Notes: generated by a model not told the origin, from the letters alone. Shown: positions 19,468 to 28,313, counted from the first letter of the stretch. The stretch is 64,000 bases of DNA from Mycobacterium sp. GA-1285 (GCF_001499905.1 NZ_LQIS01000010.1:62001-126000); one strand, 5' to 3'. Numbers and translations: made by a program.

Positions 19468-19881
19468 TCAGCCCGCAGGAGGCGGCGGCGGGGTGCCCGC
19501 GCCGGGGGCGCCCTGGATCGGCACCACCGGAGTCGGGGTCACGGTGGTGACGCCGTTTCGGCCGACCGTCGGCCCGCCCGAGGGACCCATCTCCGCGATC
19601 AGGTCCGCCGCCTTCTGGCTGCAGTCCAGCATCAGCAGCATCCGACCGCCGGAGGTGATCTTCTGCTGGTTGACCAGGCATTCCGCCTGCGGGAGCACGC
19701 TGCCGACCGAACCGCCGAAGTAGGCTTTGACGCCCTGGGACTTCAAGATCTGCAGCGCCCGGTTGTACGGTTCGCCGACCACGTTCAAAGTGCTGGGCTG
19801 CGACATCGCGATACCGGCCCCGACCAGCGCCGCCGAGCCGACGCCCACGAGCCCGCCGCTGAGCACAACAAGCTTGTTCAC
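19468..19881 (-). CDS. Secreted or anchored PASTA-like small protein with Pro-rich tail
   Basis: 137 residues. The N-terminal hydrophobic segment (LVVLSGGLVGVGSAALVGAG) is a signal peptide or anchor. The central part (GEPYNRALQILKSQGVKAYF ... CLVNQQK ... MLLMLDCSQ) has one PASTA-like pattern with two cysteines. A flexible tail rich in Pro, Gly and Val (VTPTPVVPIQGAPGAG) follows. It resembles in outline the iron-box gene at 9847-10149. Cell-envelope location inferred; function unknown. Confidence 0.75.
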   Translation of the reverse strand: MNKLVVLSGGLVGVGSAALVGAGIAMSQPSTLNVVGEPYNRALQILKSQGVKAYFGGSVGSVLPQAECLVNQQKITSGGRMLLMLDCSQKAADLIAEMGPSGGPTVGRNGVTTVTPTPVVPIQGAPGAGTPPPPPAG

Positions 19882-19958
19882 GTGATCTCCTCAGGTCGCT
19901 GCGGTGCGAACATATCGCAGCCGTGGCGAATGTGAAACCGGAGCAGAAGCCGTCGGCG

Positions 19959-22103
19959 TTACACCGCCGGGCGCACCGCTTCTCGCATGACTTCACCGAG
20001 CCGCGCCGCGGTGACGTCGTCGAACACGTCCTCCAGCAGCAGCTTCTTACCGTCCGGGCCGGCCAACGGCACCCGCCAGTTCGGATACTCGTCGGTGGTT
20101 CCGGGCTGATTCTGGGTGCGCAGGTCGCCGACGGCGTCGGCCAGTGACAGCGACAGCAACCGCGACGGTGTGCGGCCGAGGTAACGGTGCAGGGCCTCGA
20201 CGATCGATGCGGTGTCGGCTTCCGCGTCGGCCCCATCCAGCAGGCCCACACGACGCAGTTCGTCCAGCCATCTGTTCTGCTGCTCGCGGTCGTCGGCCAA
20301 CTCCTCGACGGCGGGCCGCGTCAGCAGTCCGAGTTCGTCGCGCAGGCGGACGTGCTCGCCTGCCAGGTAACCGGCCGTCGGGGGCAGGTCGTGCGTGGTG
20401 ACGGCCGACAGGCAGTACTCACGCCACCGCTCGGCGGCCAGCGGACCCCCCGCGGGACCGTCTGCGCCGTCGCGGTCGGCCTCGAACCACAGGATCGAGG
20501 TGCCGAACAGGCCGCGTTCGAGCAGGTAGTCGCGCACCCACGGTTCGACTGTGCCGAGGTCCTCGCCGACGACGACGGCTCCCGCTCGATGGGCCTCGAG
20601 CGCCACGATGCCGATCATCGCCTCGTGGTCGTAGCGCACATACGTGCCGTCGGTGGGTCTCGCCCCGTCCGGAATCCACCACAGCCGGAACAACCCGATG
20701 ATGTGGTCGATCCGCACACCGCCTGCGTGCCGCAACACGGCGTTGACCAGTGCGCGGAACGGCTCGTAGGCAAGCTTCTCGAGTTGGTCGGGGCGCCACG
20801 GCGGTTGCGACCAGTCCTGGCCGAGCTGGTTGAACTCGTCGGGAGGAGCACCCGCCGTGACACCGAGCGCGAGCACATCCTGCAGCGCCCACGAGTCGGC
20901 GCCATCGGGGTCCACGCCCACCGCGAGGTCGTGCATGATGCCCAGGCTCATCCCCGCCTGCAGCGCGGTGGCCTGCGACACCGTGAGCTGGTCGTGGAGC
21001 TGCCATTGCAGCCAGCGATGGAAGTCGACGGCGTCGGCGTGCTCGGCGGCGAAGGCCGCGACGGCTTCACTGCCCGGATGCTGCAATTGCTTCGGCCACC
21101 GGTGCCAGTCGGCGCCGTACCGTTCGGCCAACGCGCACCAGGTGGCGAAGTCGTCGAGGCTGCGCCCCTCGCGGTCGCGGTAAGCGGCGTACGCCAGTTC
21201 CCGCCCTGCGGAGCGCGGCACCTCGTAGACCGCCTTCAGCGCCGAGCGCTTGGCCTTCCACGCCGCGTCGCGGTCCACCTGATCGGTGCGGTCGGCGCGG
21301 GACTGCACGGCCTCGCGCAGCTTCCGTAACCGGTTGCGACGGCGGATATAGGCGTATTCCGGGATTGCTTCCACCCGAAGATAGATCGGGTTGACGAACC
21401 GGCGGGACGTCGGCAGGTAGGGCGAGGGCTCCATCGGCGCGACCGGAGCGGCGGCGTGCAAGGGATTGACGAGGATGAAACCCGCGCCATGGCGGGTGGC
21501 CGACCAGACCGCCAGATCGGTTAGATCGGTCAGATCACCGATGCCCCATGACCTTTCGGAGCGCACGCTGTAGAGCTGGGTGGCCAGACCCCAGTTCCTG
21601 CCCGAGGGGGGCTGCAGTGCCGAGGGGGAGACGATGATCGGAGTGCTGAACTCCGACGCATCGGCATGCAGCTTCAGGGTGTGGTATCCGATCGGCAGGT
21701 CGGCGGGTATTTCGAAGGATGCCTCGCCGACCAGTCTGCCATCCAATTCATAAGGCGCCCTGTTGTTTTCGAGTTGACGCAAATCGGTGCGGATGGATCC
21801 GTCCTCCAGGTCGACCCGCAGCGAGACCGGGTTCCCGTGTGTGACGTGTACCCAGAACGTCGAGGTTGCCCCGGTGCGCCCGATGATCGTCGGCGGAAGG
21901 TGGCGTGACCAGTACTCGCGGTCGTGTGCGGCAAGCGCGACGGCGCGGTCGTCCTCGGTGACCGCGGGGACACCCAAGGCCGCCAGCACCGCGATCAGCG
22001 TCGACTCGGCCACGGCGATGCGCGTGCCCGTCCAGTCTTCGTAATCGGTTGCGACACCGTAGCGTCGCGCCAACTCCACAAGTGACGCGGCGGGGTCTGT
22101 CAT
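19959..22103 (-). CDS. malQ: 4-alpha-glucanotransferase (amylomaltase)
   Basis: 714-residue GH77 enzyme that transfers alpha-1,4-glucan segments between maltooligosaccharides, supporting glycogen and maltodextrin turnover in the cytoplasm. The first 150 residues form the extra N-terminal beta domain of long actinobacterial MalQ proteins. The barrel follows from YSVRSERSWGIGDLTDL. The catalytic nucleophile lies in GVRIDHIIG, the acid/base Glu in VVGEDLG and the third carboxylate in TTHDLPPTAGY. The ATG was chosen by comparison with the family. Upstream frame extends across the divergent transporter gene and was dropped. Confidence 0.95.
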   Translation of the reverse strand: MTDPAASLVELARRYGVATDYEDWTGTRIAVAESTLIAVLAALGVPAVTEDDRAVALAAHDREYWSRHLPPTIIGRTGATSTFWVHVTHGNPVSLRVDLEDGSIRTDLRQLENNRAPYELDGRLVGEASFEIPADLPIGYHTLKLHADASEFSTPIIVSPSALQPPSGRNWGLATQLYSVRSERSWGIGDLTDLTDLAVWSATRHGAGFILVNPLHAAAPVAPMEPSPYLPTSRRFVNPIYLRVEAIPEYAYIRRRNRLRKLREAVQSRADRTDQVDRDAAWKAKRSALKAVYEVPRSAGRELAYAAYRDREGRSLDDFATWCALAERYGADWHRWPKQLQHPGSEAVAAFAAEHADAVDFHRWLQWQLHDQLTVSQATALQAGMSLGIMHDLAVGVDPDGADSWALQDVLALGVTAGAPPDEFNQLGQDWSQPPWRPDQLEKLAYEPFRALVNAVLRHAGGVRIDHIIGLFRLWWIPDGARPTDGTYVRYDHEAMIGIVALEAHRAGAVVVGEDLGTVEPWVRDYLLERGLFGTSILWFEADRDGADGPAGGPLAAERWREYCLSAVTTHDLPPTAGYLAGEHVRLRDELGLLTRPAVEELADDREQQNRWLDELRRVGLLDGADAEADTASIVEALHRYLGRTPSRLLSLSLADAVGDLRTQNQPGTTDEYPNWRVPLAGPDGKKLLLEDVFDDVTAARLGEVMREAVRPAV

Positions 22104-22220
22104 GTCGCCGATCTTGCCCGGAATCGGTCGCCACGTCTCATCACAGGCTCGCTCATACCCGATCTGCGTGAACTCAACCGGCACTCGGTACGGTCGGTCC
22201 GGTGGGTAGGGTCGGCCGGT

Positions 22221-23420
22221 ATGGCGCCCCACCGACCGGAGACGGCCGAGGTGCAGGGTCGACGGGCCCGGATTGCGGTGGCCGCGCTGTTCTTGACGAA
22301 CGGCGCCGTGTTCGCCAACTTGTTGCCCCGTTATCCCGAGATCAAGAGCGATCTGGGTCTGTCGAATTCGGTCTACGGCGCGGCGGTCGCCGCGTTCTCC
22401 GCGGGTGCGCTGGCTGCCGGGCTGACAGCGGGCACGCTCATCCGGCGCTATGGCTCGTCGCGGGTGGCTGTCGTCGGCACCATCGGAATCGGCTTCTTCG
22501 TGGTTCTCGCGGGGGTGGCGACGTCGCCGGTGTTGTTGGCCGCCGGGCTGTTTGCGGCCGGCGCCTGCGATTCGGTGACCGACGTCGCGCAGAATGCGCA
22601 CGGGCTGCGGGTACAACGCATCTACGGTCGCTCGATCATCAACTCGCTGCACGCGGTGTGGGCGGCGGGGGCGATCATCGGCGGTGTGATGGGCGGGGCG
22701 GCGGTCGTATTGGGTGTCCCGCGCGCGCTGCATCTCGGCTTCTCGGCTGTGCTGTGCAGCGTGGTCGTGCTCGTCGCGTACCGCCACCTGCTACCCGTCC
22801 CCGATCACGACGGCCACCAGGAAGCGCGCGCCGACCGTGGGGGCAGCGCCGGCGCTGCGGTGTACGCCGCGCTGCTCGCGTTGGTGCTGATCGCGGTGGC
22901 CGGTGCGACGGTCGAGGACGCCGGCAACTCCTGGGCGGTGTTGTATCTGCGTGACGCGTTCGGTGCGTCCGGACCGATCGCGGTGACGGGCTACATCGCC
23001 GCGGCCACCTTTCTTTTCATCGGGCGACTGGTCGGCGACAGGCTGGTCGACCGGTTCGGCGAACGCGCCGTTGTCCGGGCGGGCGGCGCGATCACCGCGA
23101 TCGGCATGGGTCTGGCGCTGGCATTCCCGTCCATTGCCGGCACGATCGCGGGATTCGCAATGGCCGGCTTCGGCGTGGCGACCCTGGTGCCGTCGGCGAT
23201 GCACGCCGCAGATCAGTTGCCGGGCCTGCGGCCGGGGAGCGGGCTGACGATCCTCACCTGGCTGATGCGCATCGGATTTTTCGCTGCCCCGGTGCTGGTC
23301 GGAGCGATCGCCGACGCGACGAGCCTGCGGACCGGCCTGCTCGACGTGCCGATCGCCGGTGTCCTGGTCGTGCTCGTGTCCGGCGTGCTCAGTGCGCGAC
23401 GCCGGCAAACTCGATCGTGA
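22221..23420 (+). CDS. MFS transporter
   Basis: 399 residues with about twelve predicted transmembrane helices in two halves, and a charged central loop (VPDHDGHQEARADRGG) near residue 200. The loop motif RLVGDRLVDRFGERAVVR matches the MFS A-like signature between helices of the second half; AGTLIRRYGSSRVAVVG is its first-half counterpart. It belongs to the group of small-molecule exporters resembling YbjJ/fucose permease-like proteins; substrate unknown. TAGGGT is 8 nt before the ATG. It is divergent from malQ across 117 bases, and its 3' end overlaps the SMR gene. Confidence 0.88.
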   Translation: MAPHRPETAEVQGRRARIAVAALFLTNGAVFANLLPRYPEIKSDLGLSNSVYGAAVAAFSAGALAAGLTAGTLIRRYGSSRVAVVGTIGIGFFVVLAGVATSPVLLAAGLFAAGACDSVTDVAQNAHGLRVQRIYGRSIINSLHAVWAAGAIIGGVMGGAAVVLGVPRALHLGFSAVLCSVVVLVAYRHLLPVPDHDGHQEARADRGGSAGAAVYAALLALVLIAVAGATVEDAGNSWAVLYLRDAFGASGPIAVTGYIAAATFLFIGRLVGDRLVDRFGERAVVRAGGAITAIGMGLALAFPSIAGTIAGFAMAGFGVATLVPSAMHAADQLPGLRPGSGLTILTWLMRIGFFAAPVLVGAIADATSLRTGLLDVPIAGVLVVLVSGVLSARRRQTRS

Positions 23421-23712
23421 GCACGCCACCGACGACGAGCGCGATCCCCAGCGCCATCACCCAGGTCAGGGGTTCGGTGAACAGGAAGCGGGCGATGACC
23501 GCCACCAGCGCCACGCCGCACGCGGTCCATACGCCGTAGGCGATGCCGACGGGCATCCCGAGAGCCAGCGTCAGCCACAGCAGATAGAAGGACGCCAGGT
23601 AGCCCAGGACGATCGGTGCGATCCAGGCCTTCTTGCGGAACCCCTCCGATGCCCGCAGCGAGAGCGTCGCCAACACCTCGAAGGCGATCGCGGCCGCCAG
23701 TGTCCAATACAT
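23389..23712 (-). CDS. SMR-family transporter subunit (second of pair)
   Basis: 107-residue small multidrug-resistance protein with four helices. The membrane-embedded glutamate is Glu12 in FEVLATLSLRAS, the residue that couples proton and substrate binding. The ATG overlaps the stop of the other SMR gene by one base (TGATG); a GTG just before it is an alternative start. The last 32 bases overlap the convergent MFS gene. Paired, non-identical SMR genes usually form an obligate heterodimer (EbrAB/YkkCD type) that exports cations or guanidinium-like compounds. Confidence 0.9.
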   Translation of the reverse strand: MYWTLAAAIAFEVLATLSLRASEGFRKKAWIAPIVLGYLASFYLLWLTLALGMPVGIAYGVWTACGVALVAVIARFLFTEPLTWVMALGIALVVGGVLTIEFAGVAH

Positions 23713-24047
23713 CACCGCTGTTCCACCGCCCGGTGGGAACCGAACTCGATGAGCAGGACACCGGCGATGATCAAGCCGATGCCCGCGACGATCGGCCAGG
23801 TGAACGGGTCACCGAAGAAAACCGCGGCCAGAACCGCCGTCCCCGCCGTGCCGACCGCTCCCCAGATTCCGTAGGCCACCCCGACCGGCATTCCGGCACG
23901 CAACACCAGCGTCAGGAATGTGAACGCCGCGACGTAGCCGGCGACGACGACCACAAGCCATGCCGAATGATCCTGGGACGCCCGCAGCGACAACGTCGCG
24001 GCGACCTCGACGATGATCGCACCGGCCAGCAAGGCCCACTTCTGCAC
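23712..24047 (-). CDS. SMR-family transporter subunit (first of pair)
   Basis: 111 residues, four helices, conserved Glu14 in VEVAATLSLRAS. Helix 2 contains AYGIWGAVGTAGTA and helix 4 GIGLIIAGVLLIEF, both typical SMR segments. It is cotranscribed and translationally coupled with the second subunit. The 120 bases upstream show no recognisable guanidine-riboswitch core, so regulation is unknown. Confidence 0.9.
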   Translation of the reverse strand: MQKWALLAGAIIVEVAATLSLRASQDHSAWLVVVVAGYVAAFTFLTLVLRAGMPVGVAYGIWGAVGTAGTAVLAAVFFGDPFTWPIVAGIGLIIAGVLLIEFGSHRAVEQR

Positions 24048-24169
24048 GCGATCAAGTTAGCCGACCGAACGGACTTCACCCGTCCGGCACGAGCCGCTCC
24101 GCTGGCCGGTGGACTGTTCGCCGGCGCACGTAGCCTGAACTCGCTGTGTTCCATCGATGGAGGGGTCCC

Positions 24170-24196
24170 ATGCCGTACGAGATCGAGTTCCGGTGA
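24170..24196 (+). CDS. 8-codon leader ORF upstream of carboxylesterase
   Basis: ATG preceded by a strong GGAGGGG ribosome site encodes MPYEIEFR and then TGA. The TGA overlaps the GTG start of the carboxylesterase (GTGA). The best ribosome site in this region therefore belongs to the mini-ORF, and the esterase would be reached by termination-reinitiation. Alternatively a frameshift or base-calling error hides a longer esterase N-terminus. Confidence 0.45.
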   Translation: MPYEIEFR

Positions 24197-25746
24197 CCGG
24201 CGGGTCACGGGCCGCCGATGACGCGCTCGTCGTCGACACCGCATACGGACCGGTCCGCGGACTCGACGACGGAACCGTGAAGGCCTGGAAGGGGATTCGG
24301 TTCGCCGCTCCGCCGTCAGGTGAGCTGCGGTGGCGGGCACCTGAACCGCCGCGGCGCTGGGACGAACCGGCGGATGCCACCAGGGTGGGCCCGGTGTGCC
24401 CGCAGCCGACGGACCGCCGCCTCCCGATCGACCTCGGCGCTCCGCAGGGCGACGACTGCCTGAGCGTGAACGTGTGGGCGGAATCAGACATCGACCCGGG
24501 CGCGGGCAGGCCGGTGATGGTGTGGGTGCACGGCGGGGCCTACGTCCTCGGTTCGTCGGCGCAACCGCTGTATCACGGCCGTGCCCTCGCCGCGGGCGGC
24601 GACGCCGTGATCGTCACGGTCAACTACCGGCTGGGCGCACTGGGCTTCCTGGATCTTTCCGCGCTGGGCGAAAACTTCGCCACCAACCTCGGGCTGCGTG
24701 ACGTCCTGTTCGCGCTGCAATGGGTTCGCGACAACATCGCGGGCTTCGGGGGAGACCCGACGCGCGTCACCGTGTTCGGTGAATCCGCGGGCGCCGGGAT
24801 CATCACCACGCTGTTGGCCAGCCCGGCCGCCGAGGGACTGTTCGGCGCCGCGATCGCCCAGAGCTCACCGGCGACCTCGGTGTACGACCGCGAGCGCTCC
24901 CAACGGGTGGCGGCGATGTTCCTCGAGCACCTCGGGCTGGGCTCCAACGACGCCCCGCGGCTGGCGTCGGTCCCCACCTCCGCTCTGCTGGCCGCCTCCA
25001 AGCACGTATTCGACCGCATCCCCGTGCGCACACCTGGCACGCTGGCGTTCGCGCCGATCATCGACGGCGATGTGGTGCCTGCGCATCCGGTTCAACTCGC
25101 CCGCGACGGGCGCACACGCCCGGTGCCACTGATCATCGGAACCAACAAGCACGAGGCCGCACTGTTCCGCTGGATGAGGTCGCCGTTGATGCCGATCACA
25201 CCCAAGGCGATCCGGGCGATGTTCGCCGAGATCGCAGCCGAGCAACCCGATCTGCGATTGCCCGACGAACGCCAGATCCGCGCCGCCTACCGGGGGCGAG
25301 GCAAGACCATCGGTTTGGGCGTCGCACGCGACATCGGGTTCCGGATGCCGTCGGTCTGGTTCGCCGAAGGCCATCGCGAGGTCGCGCCGGTGTACCTCTA
25401 CCGATTCGACTTCGCCACCCCGATGTTGCGCCTCCTGCGGCTCGGCGCCGCGCACGCCACCGAATTGCCCTATGTCTGGGGCAATCTCAACACCGGCCCG
25501 AAGGACCCGACTTTCAAGCTCGGCGGGGCGAAGGCGGGAAAGAGGGTGTCGGCGCGAATCCGGCGACGCTGGTTGAACTTCGCCGTCGACCACACACCCG
25601 TGGGTGCGGCCGGTGACCCGGTGTGGCGGTCGTACCGCGCCGGCGACCGCGCCACGTTGCTGATCGACGCCCAAGACCGGGTGGTCGACGACCTCGACCG
25701 CGATCTGCGCACCGCGTGGGGCGATCAGGTGCTGAGCTTCCGTTGA
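24193..25746 (+). CDS. Type-B carboxylesterase/lipase
   Basis: About 517 residues of the COesterase family. The oxyanion loop is VWVHGGAYVLGS, the nucleophile is Ser198 in VFGESAGAG, and the EDCLSVNVW-like signature appears as GDDCLSVNVW. Glu and His of the triad are expected in the middle and near LRLGAAHATELPYVW. It hydrolyses ester bonds of unknown carboxylates in the cytoplasm; no signal peptide. GTG was preferred because it overlaps the mini-ORF stop. An ATG 36 bases upstream is in frame but has no ribosome site. Confidence 0.92.
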   Translation: MTGGSRAADDALVVDTAYGPVRGLDDGTVKAWKGIRFAAPPSGELRWRAPEPPRRWDEPADATRVGPVCPQPTDRRLPIDLGAPQGDDCLSVNVWAESDIDPGAGRPVMVWVHGGAYVLGSSAQPLYHGRALAAGGDAVIVTVNYRLGALGFLDLSALGENFATNLGLRDVLFALQWVRDNIAGFGGDPTRVTVFGESAGAGIITTLLASPAAEGLFGAAIAQSSPATSVYDRERSQRVAAMFLEHLGLGSNDAPRLASVPTSALLAASKHVFDRIPVRTPGTLAFAPIIDGDVVPAHPVQLARDGRTRPVPLIIGTNKHEAALFRWMRSPLMPITPKAIRAMFAEIAAEQPDLRLPDERQIRAAYRGRGKTIGLGVARDIGFRMPSVWFAEGHREVAPVYLYRFDFATPMLRLLRLGAAHATELPYVWGNLNTGPKDPTFKLGGAKAGKRVSARIRRRWLNFAVDHTPVGAAGDPVWRSYRAGDRATLLIDAQDRVVDDLDRDLRTAWGDQVLSFR

Positions 25747-25774
25747 GTCGTATGCTTTGCCCGGAGGTTTCGAA

Positions 25775-26707
25775 GTGGATGTGAGTGGCGCCTTCGCGCA
25801 GGTGTTGCCGCCGTTGATGCACGACCCGGTGATATTCGCGGTCCCGTTCTTCTTGTTGCTGCTCGTCATCGAGTGGGCGGCTGCCGCCAGGCTGGCACAC
25901 GAGGAAGCGGGAGCCGATCGTGCACCGGCAGGTGCGTATCAGCGGTCCGATGCGTGGGCCAGCATCTGGATGGGCGTGGTCTCGATCGGCACGAGCGGGG
26001 TGCTGAACTTCGTGGCGCTGCTGGGATATGCGGCGTTGTTCGTCTACGTCGCGCCGTGGCAGTTGCCCGCGGACGCGTGGTACACGTGGGTGATCGCGAT
26101 CGTCGGGGTGGACCTGCTCTACTACCTTTACCACCGGATGGCACACCGGGTGCGGTTGATCTGGGCCACCCATCAAGCGCACCACTCCAGCCAGTACTTC
26201 AACTTCGCCACCGCGCTGCGCCAGAAGTGGAACATCAGCGGTGACGTGTTTCTGCGGGCCCTGCTGCCGCTGTTCGGCGTACCGCCGTGGATCGTCTTCG
26301 CCAGCTTCTCGATCAACTTGATCTACCAGTTCTGGATTCACACCGAGCGGATCGGAAGGCTCTGGCGCCCAATCGAATTCGTCTTCAACACGCCGTCACA
26401 CCACCGAGTGCACCACGGCATGGACCAGCAATACCTCGACAAGAACTACGGCGGCATCTTCATTCTGTGGGATCGGATCTTCGGCAGCTTTCAGGCAGAG
26501 ACGATTCGCCCGCACTACGGGCTGACCAAGCAGGTCGACACCTACAACATCTGGACGCTGCAGACACACGAGTACGTGGCGATCGCGCGTGACGTCCGCC
26601 GGGCGCCGCGGTGGCGCGACAAGCTGGGCTACATGTTCGGTCCGCCCGGGTGGGCGCCGGCGCGACCACCGCTCACGGCAGACCACCCGGCCGCGGTGAG
26701 CACCTGA
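25775..26707 (+). CDS. erg3: Sterol desaturase / fatty-acid hydroxylase family protein
   Basis: 310-residue integral membrane di-iron protein with the three histidine boxes HRMAH, HQAHH and HHRVHH. Four hydrophobic regions precede or separate them. The family oxidises C-H bonds of sterols or fatty acids; bacterial substrates are mostly unknown. By gene order it is the counterpart of M. tuberculosis Rv1814 (erg3). GTG was chosen because GGAGG lies 7 nt upstream; the open frame begins 18 bases earlier at a TTG. It follows the esterase by 28 bases. Confidence 0.88.
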   Translation: MDVSGAFAQVLPPLMHDPVIFAVPFFLLLLVIEWAAAARLAHEEAGADRAPAGAYQRSDAWASIWMGVVSIGTSGVLNFVALLGYAALFVYVAPWQLPADAWYTWVIAIVGVDLLYYLYHRMAHRVRLIWATHQAHHSSQYFNFATALRQKWNISGDVFLRALLPLFGVPPWIVFASFSINLIYQFWIHTERIGRLWRPIEFVFNTPSHHRVHHGMDQQYLDKNYGGIFILWDRIFGSFQAETIRPHYGLTKQVDTYNIWTLQTHEYVAIARDVRRAPRWRDKLGYMFGPPGWAPARPPLTADHPAAVST

Positions 26708-27015
26708 GCCGATGGCCCGCCTCGGCATCCGGGCGTCCCGGTGGTCGCTTGACCGCGAGGACCACACCACCGAACGCCGGAACACGTACCGCGGACGCTG
26801 GATGCGCTGATCCGGGTTTCGATTCGTAGCTGTCCCGTGCCGAAACCGCGGCCGGGGCGTAACGTCTCTGTGACCTTCACCGATGGGCAGGTGACGGGAC
26901 CATCGTCGAGTGGTTGCTCCTGGTCGGGCGGTGATTGTCGCATCTTCTGACCCGGTTCAGTGGCTCACAACGCGGCGGTGCCGGACCTTCATCGGCTCGA
27001 CGAGCGGAGACGACA
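26708..27015. other. 308-bp gap before the secreted protease
   Basis: No convincing gene. A 32-codon frame from the ATG at 26712 has no ribosome site and Arg-rich composition, so it was not called. A TAACGT hexamer at 26860-26865 could be a -10 for the protease, leaving a leader of about 145 bases. GGAACACGTACC at 26779-26790 is only an imperfect palindrome. No hairpin terminator was identified after the sterol-desaturase gene. Confidence 0.5.
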
Positions 27016-27711
27016 GTGCGCCGACATGCGGTACGGGTACTGGCGGCGCTGGCCGCCCCGATGGCCGCGCTTGCGCTGGGCTCCGCGCCCGCGCAGGCCA
27101 CTCCGGGCGTAATGGTCCACCCCGGCATGGAGATCCACCAGGACAGCAACGTCTGCACCCTCGGCTACGTCGATCCCGCGACCCGGATCGCGTTCACCGC
27201 CGGCCACTGCCGGGGCAGTGGACCCGTGCGCGACCGGCAGGGCAACCTCATCGGGATGCAGACGGTGTACCGCGACAACACCCCCAACGGCGCGACCGTC
27301 GACACCAATCATCAGATCGCCGACTGGGAGGCGATCGCGCTGGCACCCGACGTCGTGGTCAACAACGTCCTGCCGGGGGGCAAGGTGCTGGTGGCAGACC
27401 CCGGTGTCGTGCCGACGGCCGGGCAGCCGGTGTGCCACTTCGGTGTCGTGACCGGTGAGAGCTGCGGCAACGTCGAGGCCGTCAACAACGGCTGGTTCAC
27501 GATGGCCAACGGTGTCGTCAGCCAGAAGGGCGACTCGGGCGGCCCGGTGTATGTGGTCACCCCCGACAACCGGGCGGTGCTGATCGGCATGTTCAACAGC
27601 ACCTGGGGGACGTATCCGGCAGCGGTGTCCTGGCAGACCGCCAGCCAGCAGGCACGCGAGGACGTCATCTCCGCTGCATCCGCCAGCGTCGGCTCCGTAT
27701 CCCTGCCTTGA
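27016..27711 (+). CDS. Secreted chymotrypsin-like serine protease (Rv1815-like)
   Basis: 231 residues. A signal peptide ends at AQA (about residue 24). His64 is in the TAGHC motif, an Asp candidate follows in HQIADWEAI, and Ser174 is in KGDSGGPVY, completing a trypsin-fold triad. Cys pairs at NVCTLG/GHC and CHFG/SCGN probably form disulfides. By position it matches M. tuberculosis Rv1815, a secreted protease-like protein. The GTG start has GGAG 6 nt upstream; longer N-terminal extension lacks signal-peptide logic. Cell-wall or extracellular substrate unknown. Confidence 0.9.
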   Translation: MRRHAVRVLAALAAPMAALALGSAPAQATPGVMVHPGMEIHQDSNVCTLGYVDPATRIAFTAGHCRGSGPVRDRQGNLIGMQTVYRDNTPNGATVDTNHQIADWEAIALAPDVVVNNVLPGGKVLVADPGVVPTAGQPVCHFGVVTGESCGNVEAVNNGWFTMANGVVSQKGDSGGPVYVVTPDNRAVLIGMFNSTWGTYPAAVSWQTASQQAREDVISAASASVGSVSLP

Positions 27712-27713
27712 CG

Positions 27714-27732
27714 CGAGGCGAACATCGCCTCG
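27714..27732 (+). terminator. Hairpin CGAGGCGA-ACA-TCGCCTCG after the protease gene
   Basis: Perfect 8-bp stem with a 3-base loop beginning 3 bases after the stop codon. No T-run follows; mycobacterial terminators often lack one. Confidence 0.6.
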
Positions 27733-27794
27733 GGCGGGCCGGCCCCGTCGCCGCCGACCGCTGCCTGAAGGCGTACTACGGTGAACGCCTGAAC

Positions 27795-27808
27795 TAGAAC
27801 ACGTTCTA
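27795..27808. promoter_or_regulatory. KstR-type operator TAGAACACGTTCTA
   Basis: Matches every defined position of the KstR consensus TNNAACNNGTTNNA and is part of a perfect 16-bp palindrome with flanking C and G (27794-27809). It is centred about 41 bases before the VOC-gene start. A TATTCT -10 lies 7 nt before that ATG (leaderless promoter), so the operator covers the -35 region. Predicts repression relieved by cholesterol-derived CoA esters. Confidence 0.8.
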
Positions 27809-27842
27809 GCCAATCGGGCGGGCCGCGGATATTCTCGACGCG

Positions 27843-28313
27843 ATGCTTGCCCAGACACCTGTCCAGATCGCGTGGGTGACGCAGGACCTCGACACCACCG
27901 AGCATGCGCTCACCACGTTGCTGGGCGCCCGCAAATGGGTGCGTATGCCCGGCGTCCACTTCGCACCCGACACTTGCACGTATCGCGGTGAGCCCGCCGA
28001 CTTCGTCGCGGACATCTCGCTGAGCTACGCGGGCGACACCCAGCTGGAACTGATCGCACCGGTCTCCGGGCGCAGCATCTACACCGACTTCCTCGCCACC
28101 GCGGGCCCAGGGATGCACCACATCTGCGTCGAGGTCGGCGATGTGGAGGCGGCATTGGCCGAACGGGGAGCCGAGGCGATTCAGCGCGGGGTGATGAGCG
28201 GCGGTATGGAGTTCGCCTACATCGCCGCCACCGGTGTGCCGTACCTGGAGATCGCCTACATCCCCGAAGAGATCAGGGCATTCTTCGACTACATCAAACA
28301 GGAGCAGCAGTGA
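27843..28313 (+). CDS. VOC (glyoxalase/dioxygenase-fold) protein
   Basis: 156-residue vicinal-oxygen-chelate fold protein. Strands PVQIAWVTQDLDTTEHAL and GPGMHHICVEVGDVEAAL open the two beta-alpha-beta-beta-beta modules. The metal-ligand candidates are His in GMHHICVEV and Glu in LELIAPV/YLEIAYI. Members act as isomerases, epimerases or extradiol-type enzymes. A KstR-type site and a leaderless promoter precede it, and the next gene overlaps by GTGA, which ties both to steroid catabolism (inference). Confidence 0.85.
   Translation: MLAQTPVQIAWVTQDLDTTEHALTTLLGARKWVRMPGVHFAPDTCTYRGEPADFVADISLSYAGDTQLELIAPVSGRSIYTDFLATAGPGMHHICVEVGDVEAALAERGAEAIQRGVMSGGMEFAYIAATGVPYLEIAYIPEEIRAFFDYIKQEQQ

Noticed and set aside
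19461..19474. GGGCTGATCAGCCC palindrome
   Set aside because: It is formed by two abutting stop codons of convergent genes. With no loop it cannot make a stable RNA hairpin, so it was not called a terminator.
20187..21329. 380-codon plus-strand frame inside malQ
   Set aside because: Antisense shadow of the GH77 catalytic region.
24048..24156. Possible guanidine (ykkC-type) riboswitch near the SMR pair
   Set aside because: The conserved ykkC core sequences were not found on the minus strand before the first SMR gene.
26779..26790. Second KstR-like site GGAACACGTACC
   Set aside because: Only one half (AAC) of the AAC-NN-GTT core is intact, and it is about 230 bases from the next start codon.
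26712..26810. 32-codon ORF after the sterol-desaturase gene
   Set aside because: No ribosome site, Arg-rich, no overlap with neighbours and not similar to any small protein I know.
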